Below are positions 62,344-64,000 of a stretch of DNA of 64,000 nt, in pieces (position 1 is the first letter of the stretch; each line of letters starts with the position of its first letter). The notes under the pieces were generated by a model. That model ran no database searches. It saw only the letters and a program-made list of their open reading frames with translations, and was not told the origin of the DNA. This stretch comes from Alphaproteobacteria bacterium (GTDB taxonomy: Bacteria > Pseudomonadota > Alphaproteobacteria > Rhizobiales > Xanthobacteraceae): the NCBI GenBank assembly GCA_016869215.1, contig VGEP01000007.1:95586-159585 (forward strand). The letters are read 5' to 3'. Made by a program: the position numbers and the translations under genes.

Positions 62344-63123
62344 ATGCTCGAACTCTATCACAGCGGCCTGACCACCTGCTCCAAGCAGGTGCGGCACTGC
62401 CTGCGCGAAAAGGGATTGCCCTACGTCAGCCGCTACGTCGAACTCTGGCGTTACGAAAACCTGAGCCCGGACTATCTCAAGCTCAACCCCAACGGCGTGG
62501 TGCCGACGCTGGTGCACGACGGCGTGCCGGTGATCAATTCGCTCTGCATCAACGAATACATCGAGGACGTCTTTCCCGATCCGCCGCTCAGCCCCGCCGA
62601 TCCGCACGAGCGCGCACGCATGCGCTACTGGGCCTGGACCGCGGACGAGGTGCACCTGCAGCTGGCGCGCCTGACGCACGCGCGCCTGCTGCAGGCCCGG
62701 GTCGACGACCTTTCCCCGCGCGACAAGGAGATTATGCTCAAGAGCACGCCGGTGCCGGACAAGCGGCAGCGCTGGAACATTCTCGCCACCGGCGGTTATT
62801 CGCAGGCGCAGCTCGACACGGCGCTCGACAGCGTGCTGTTCACATTCGGCCGCATGGACGAGGAACTGGCGCGCCGCGGCCCGTGGCTTGCCGGTGCGAC
62901 CTATTCGCTCGGGGACATTTCCATGCTGGCGATCGTGCACCGGATCACCGAACTGTTCCCCAACCGGCTCGACCGCGCCAAATTCCCGCGCCTTGTGGAC
63001 TGGTGGGACCGCTCCATGGCGCGCCCGGCCGCGGCCTACGCCTATTCGGACGCGACCGAGGAGACACCGAAACGGCCGCCGACCAAATCCATCGACGGCA
63101 TCGCCGCATTCCGGGTCGGTTGA
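62344..63123 (+). CDS. Glutathione S-transferase family protein
   Basis: 259-residue protein with an N-terminal thioredoxin-like domain (LELYHSGLTTCSKQVRHCLR, with Cys/Ser at the active position, and NPNGVVPTLVHDG binding glutathione) and a C-terminal helical domain (GPWLAGATYSLGDISMLAIVH). GGAGGACGCG before the ATG. Substrate unknown; possible roles are detoxification or isomerisation. Confidence 0.9.
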   Translation: MLELYHSGLTTCSKQVRHCLREKGLPYVSRYVELWRYENLSPDYLKLNPNGVVPTLVHDGVPVINSLCINEYIEDVFPDPPLSPADPHERARMRYWAWTADEVHLQLARLTHARLLQARVDDLSPRDKEIMLKSTPVPDKRQRWNILATGGYSQAQLDTALDSVLFTFGRMDEELARRGPWLAGATYSLGDISMLAIVHRITELFPNRLDRAKFPRLVDWWDRSMARPAAAYAYSDATEETPKRPPTKSIDGIAAFRVG

Positions 63124-63177
63124 TTGCGGACGAGCCTTGCGCGATCTTGCGTAAGGACCGGCGGGGAGATTCGGACG

Positions 63178-63729
63178 ATGAGGCGGGGCAACCGGACGTT
63201 CGCTCGCATTCTGGTCTGCGCGCTGGCGGCAGCCGCCGCTCCCGCGCTGGCGCAACAGCAGCCGCCCGCGCCGGTGCAGACCGCTCCGCAGCAGACCACC
63301 GCGACCTACGAGGACTGGGTGGTCCGCTGCGAGACGCGCGCCGGACCTCCGCCGGCCAAGAACTGCGAGATGGTGCAATTCACCCGCGCGCAGGGCCAGA
63401 CCGGCGTGCTGACGCAGATCGCCATCGGCAAGCCGGTTCGTGGCCAGCCGATCAAGATCGTGGTGCAGGTGCCGATCGCGGTGTGGCTGCCGACCGGCGT
63501 GCGGCTCACCACGGGGGCCAGGGATCCGGGCGTGGCCGCAAGTTTCAAGCGCTGCCTGCCGACCGCATGCTTCGCCGACACCGACGTCAAGGACGACGTG
63601 ATCAAGCGCTTCCGGTCGTCCAAGGACGCCGGACAGCTTCAATTCAAGGACGTCAATCTGAAGGACGTAGCCCTGCCGGTGTCGTTCAAGGGCTTCAGCG
63701 CCGCCTACGACGCACTGGCGAAGGAATAG
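63178..63729 (+). CDS. Invasion associated locus B (IalB)-family exported protein
   Basis: 183-residue periplasmic protein. Signal peptide (ARILVCALAAAAAPALAQQQ), then a Gln/Pro-rich stretch and the IalB domain: TYEDWVVRCETR, CEMVQFTRAQGQTGVL, and KRCLPTACFAD with paired cysteines. GGGGAG before the ATG at 63178; the longer frame has no ribosome site. IalB proteins are common outer-surface or periplasmic proteins in this order, with unclear role. Confidence 0.88.
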   Translation: MRRGNRTFARILVCALAAAAAPALAQQQPPAPVQTAPQQTTATYEDWVVRCETRAGPPPAKNCEMVQFTRAQGQTGVLTQIAIGKPVRGQPIKIVVQVPIAVWLPTGVRLTTGARDPGVAASFKRCLPTACFADTDVKDDVIKRFRSSKDAGQLQFKDVNLKDVALPVSFKGFSAAYDALAKE

Positions 63730-63739
63730 CCCGCCCGCC

Positions 63740-64000
63740 CTAACGCACCGAGAACCGCACCGGCACCGTCAGCGCGATGCGCGCCTGCGTCATCGCGGGC
63801 GGAAACGGCGGCAGCGGCTGCGCGCGGTCGACCATGGCCAGCGCCTCGCGGTCGAGCTCGGAGTGACCCGAGCTGCGCACGAGACTGCGCCCGACCACGC
63901 GGCCGCTGCGGTCCACCGTGAAGCTGACCGCCGCGGTGCCCTGCCCGCCCGTGCCCGCGGGGTAACGCTTGGCGCTCTGCAGCCGCGCCACGACGCGGTC
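63740..64000 (-). CDS. TonB-family C-terminal domain protein, partial
   Basis: The reading frame is open to the window edge, so the start is outside. The visible part is a TonB C-terminal domain: YPAGTGGQGTAAVSFTVDRS, GRVVGRSLVRSSGHSELDRE and AQPLPPFPPAM, ending VPVRFSVR. It probably spans the periplasm to energise outer-membrane transport. Convergent with the IalB gene. Confidence 0.88.
   Translation of the reverse strand, partial: DRVVARLQSAKRYPAGTGGQGTAAVSFTVDRSGRVVGRSLVRSSGHSELDREALAMVDRAQPLPPFPPAMTQARIALTVPVRFSVR

Overview
The window is a GC-rich chromosomal segment from an alphaproteobacterium, most likely order Hyphomicrobiales in the Bradyrhizobium/Rhodopseudomonas/Xanthobacteraceae range. 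This rests on family content: a MipZ division-site ATPase, an IalB-type exported protein, several Bug/TctC solute receptors, TRAP and branched-chain-type ABC importers, the ATP-grasp/alpha-E/transglutaminase trio, and palindromic intergenic repeats. No rRNA is present, so genus is inference.

Layout. 1-3.97 kb: the 3' end of a Bug receptor, a YeiH-family exporter, an NMT1-like binding protein and a GntR regulator. 4.0-6.63 kb: a complete IS1595-family insertion sequence (4014-6622) with 26-bp imperfect inverted repeats, a 9-bp flanking direct repeat and two passenger genes. 6.68-8.09 kb: a Cys-rich coiled-coil protein preceded by a promoter and a roughly 390-nt leader packed with perfect hairpins. 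8.1-15.4 kb: a molybdenum hydroxylase large subunit, then livM-livH-livF-livG and a Tat-exported binding protein. 15.8-22.5 kb: DUF1445 hydro-lyase, the four-gene transglutaminase/alpha-E/ATP-grasp operon, and a divergent LysR/TSUP permease pair. 22.57-27.3 kb: a UbiD decarboxylase with an unlisted 59-residue membrane protein, then enoyl-CoA hydratase, Bug receptor and FAD monooxygenase. 27.47-28.34 kb: mipZ.

28.4-45.0 kb is an aromatic/amino-acid catabolic region: a PatB-type lyase, a TRAP importer (dctP-dctQ-dctM), iorA-iorB, and an anthranilate (2-aminobenzoyl-CoA) block of Rid protein, CoA ligase, acyl-CoA dehydrogenase, enoyl-CoA hydratase, MarR regulator, SDR and the fused flavin monooxygenase/old-yellow-enzyme reductase. 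Related palindromes (TTTAAGCTTAAA and TTCAAGCTTGAA) lie in the two divergent promoter regions, suggesting one MarR regulon that couples uptake, IorAB and aminobenzoyl-CoA breakdown.

46.1-60.7 kb is a genomic island beside tRNA-Gln(CTG). A large serine recombinase runs into the tRNA so that its last codons and stop are antisense to the tRNA 3' end. The island carries a small-protein gene, TspO, a frameshifted mscL, a type I restriction-modification system with a half-length HsdS, phage/plasmid-type primase and helicase genes, small island proteins, and an XRE/ImmA control pair. The XRE and recombinase promoters share a GTTTAG/CTAAAC-type element, so the XRE protein probably controls excision. 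60.87-64 kb returns to core-like genes: a cold-shock protein, a Bug receptor, a GST, an IalB protein and the end of a TonB-like protein.
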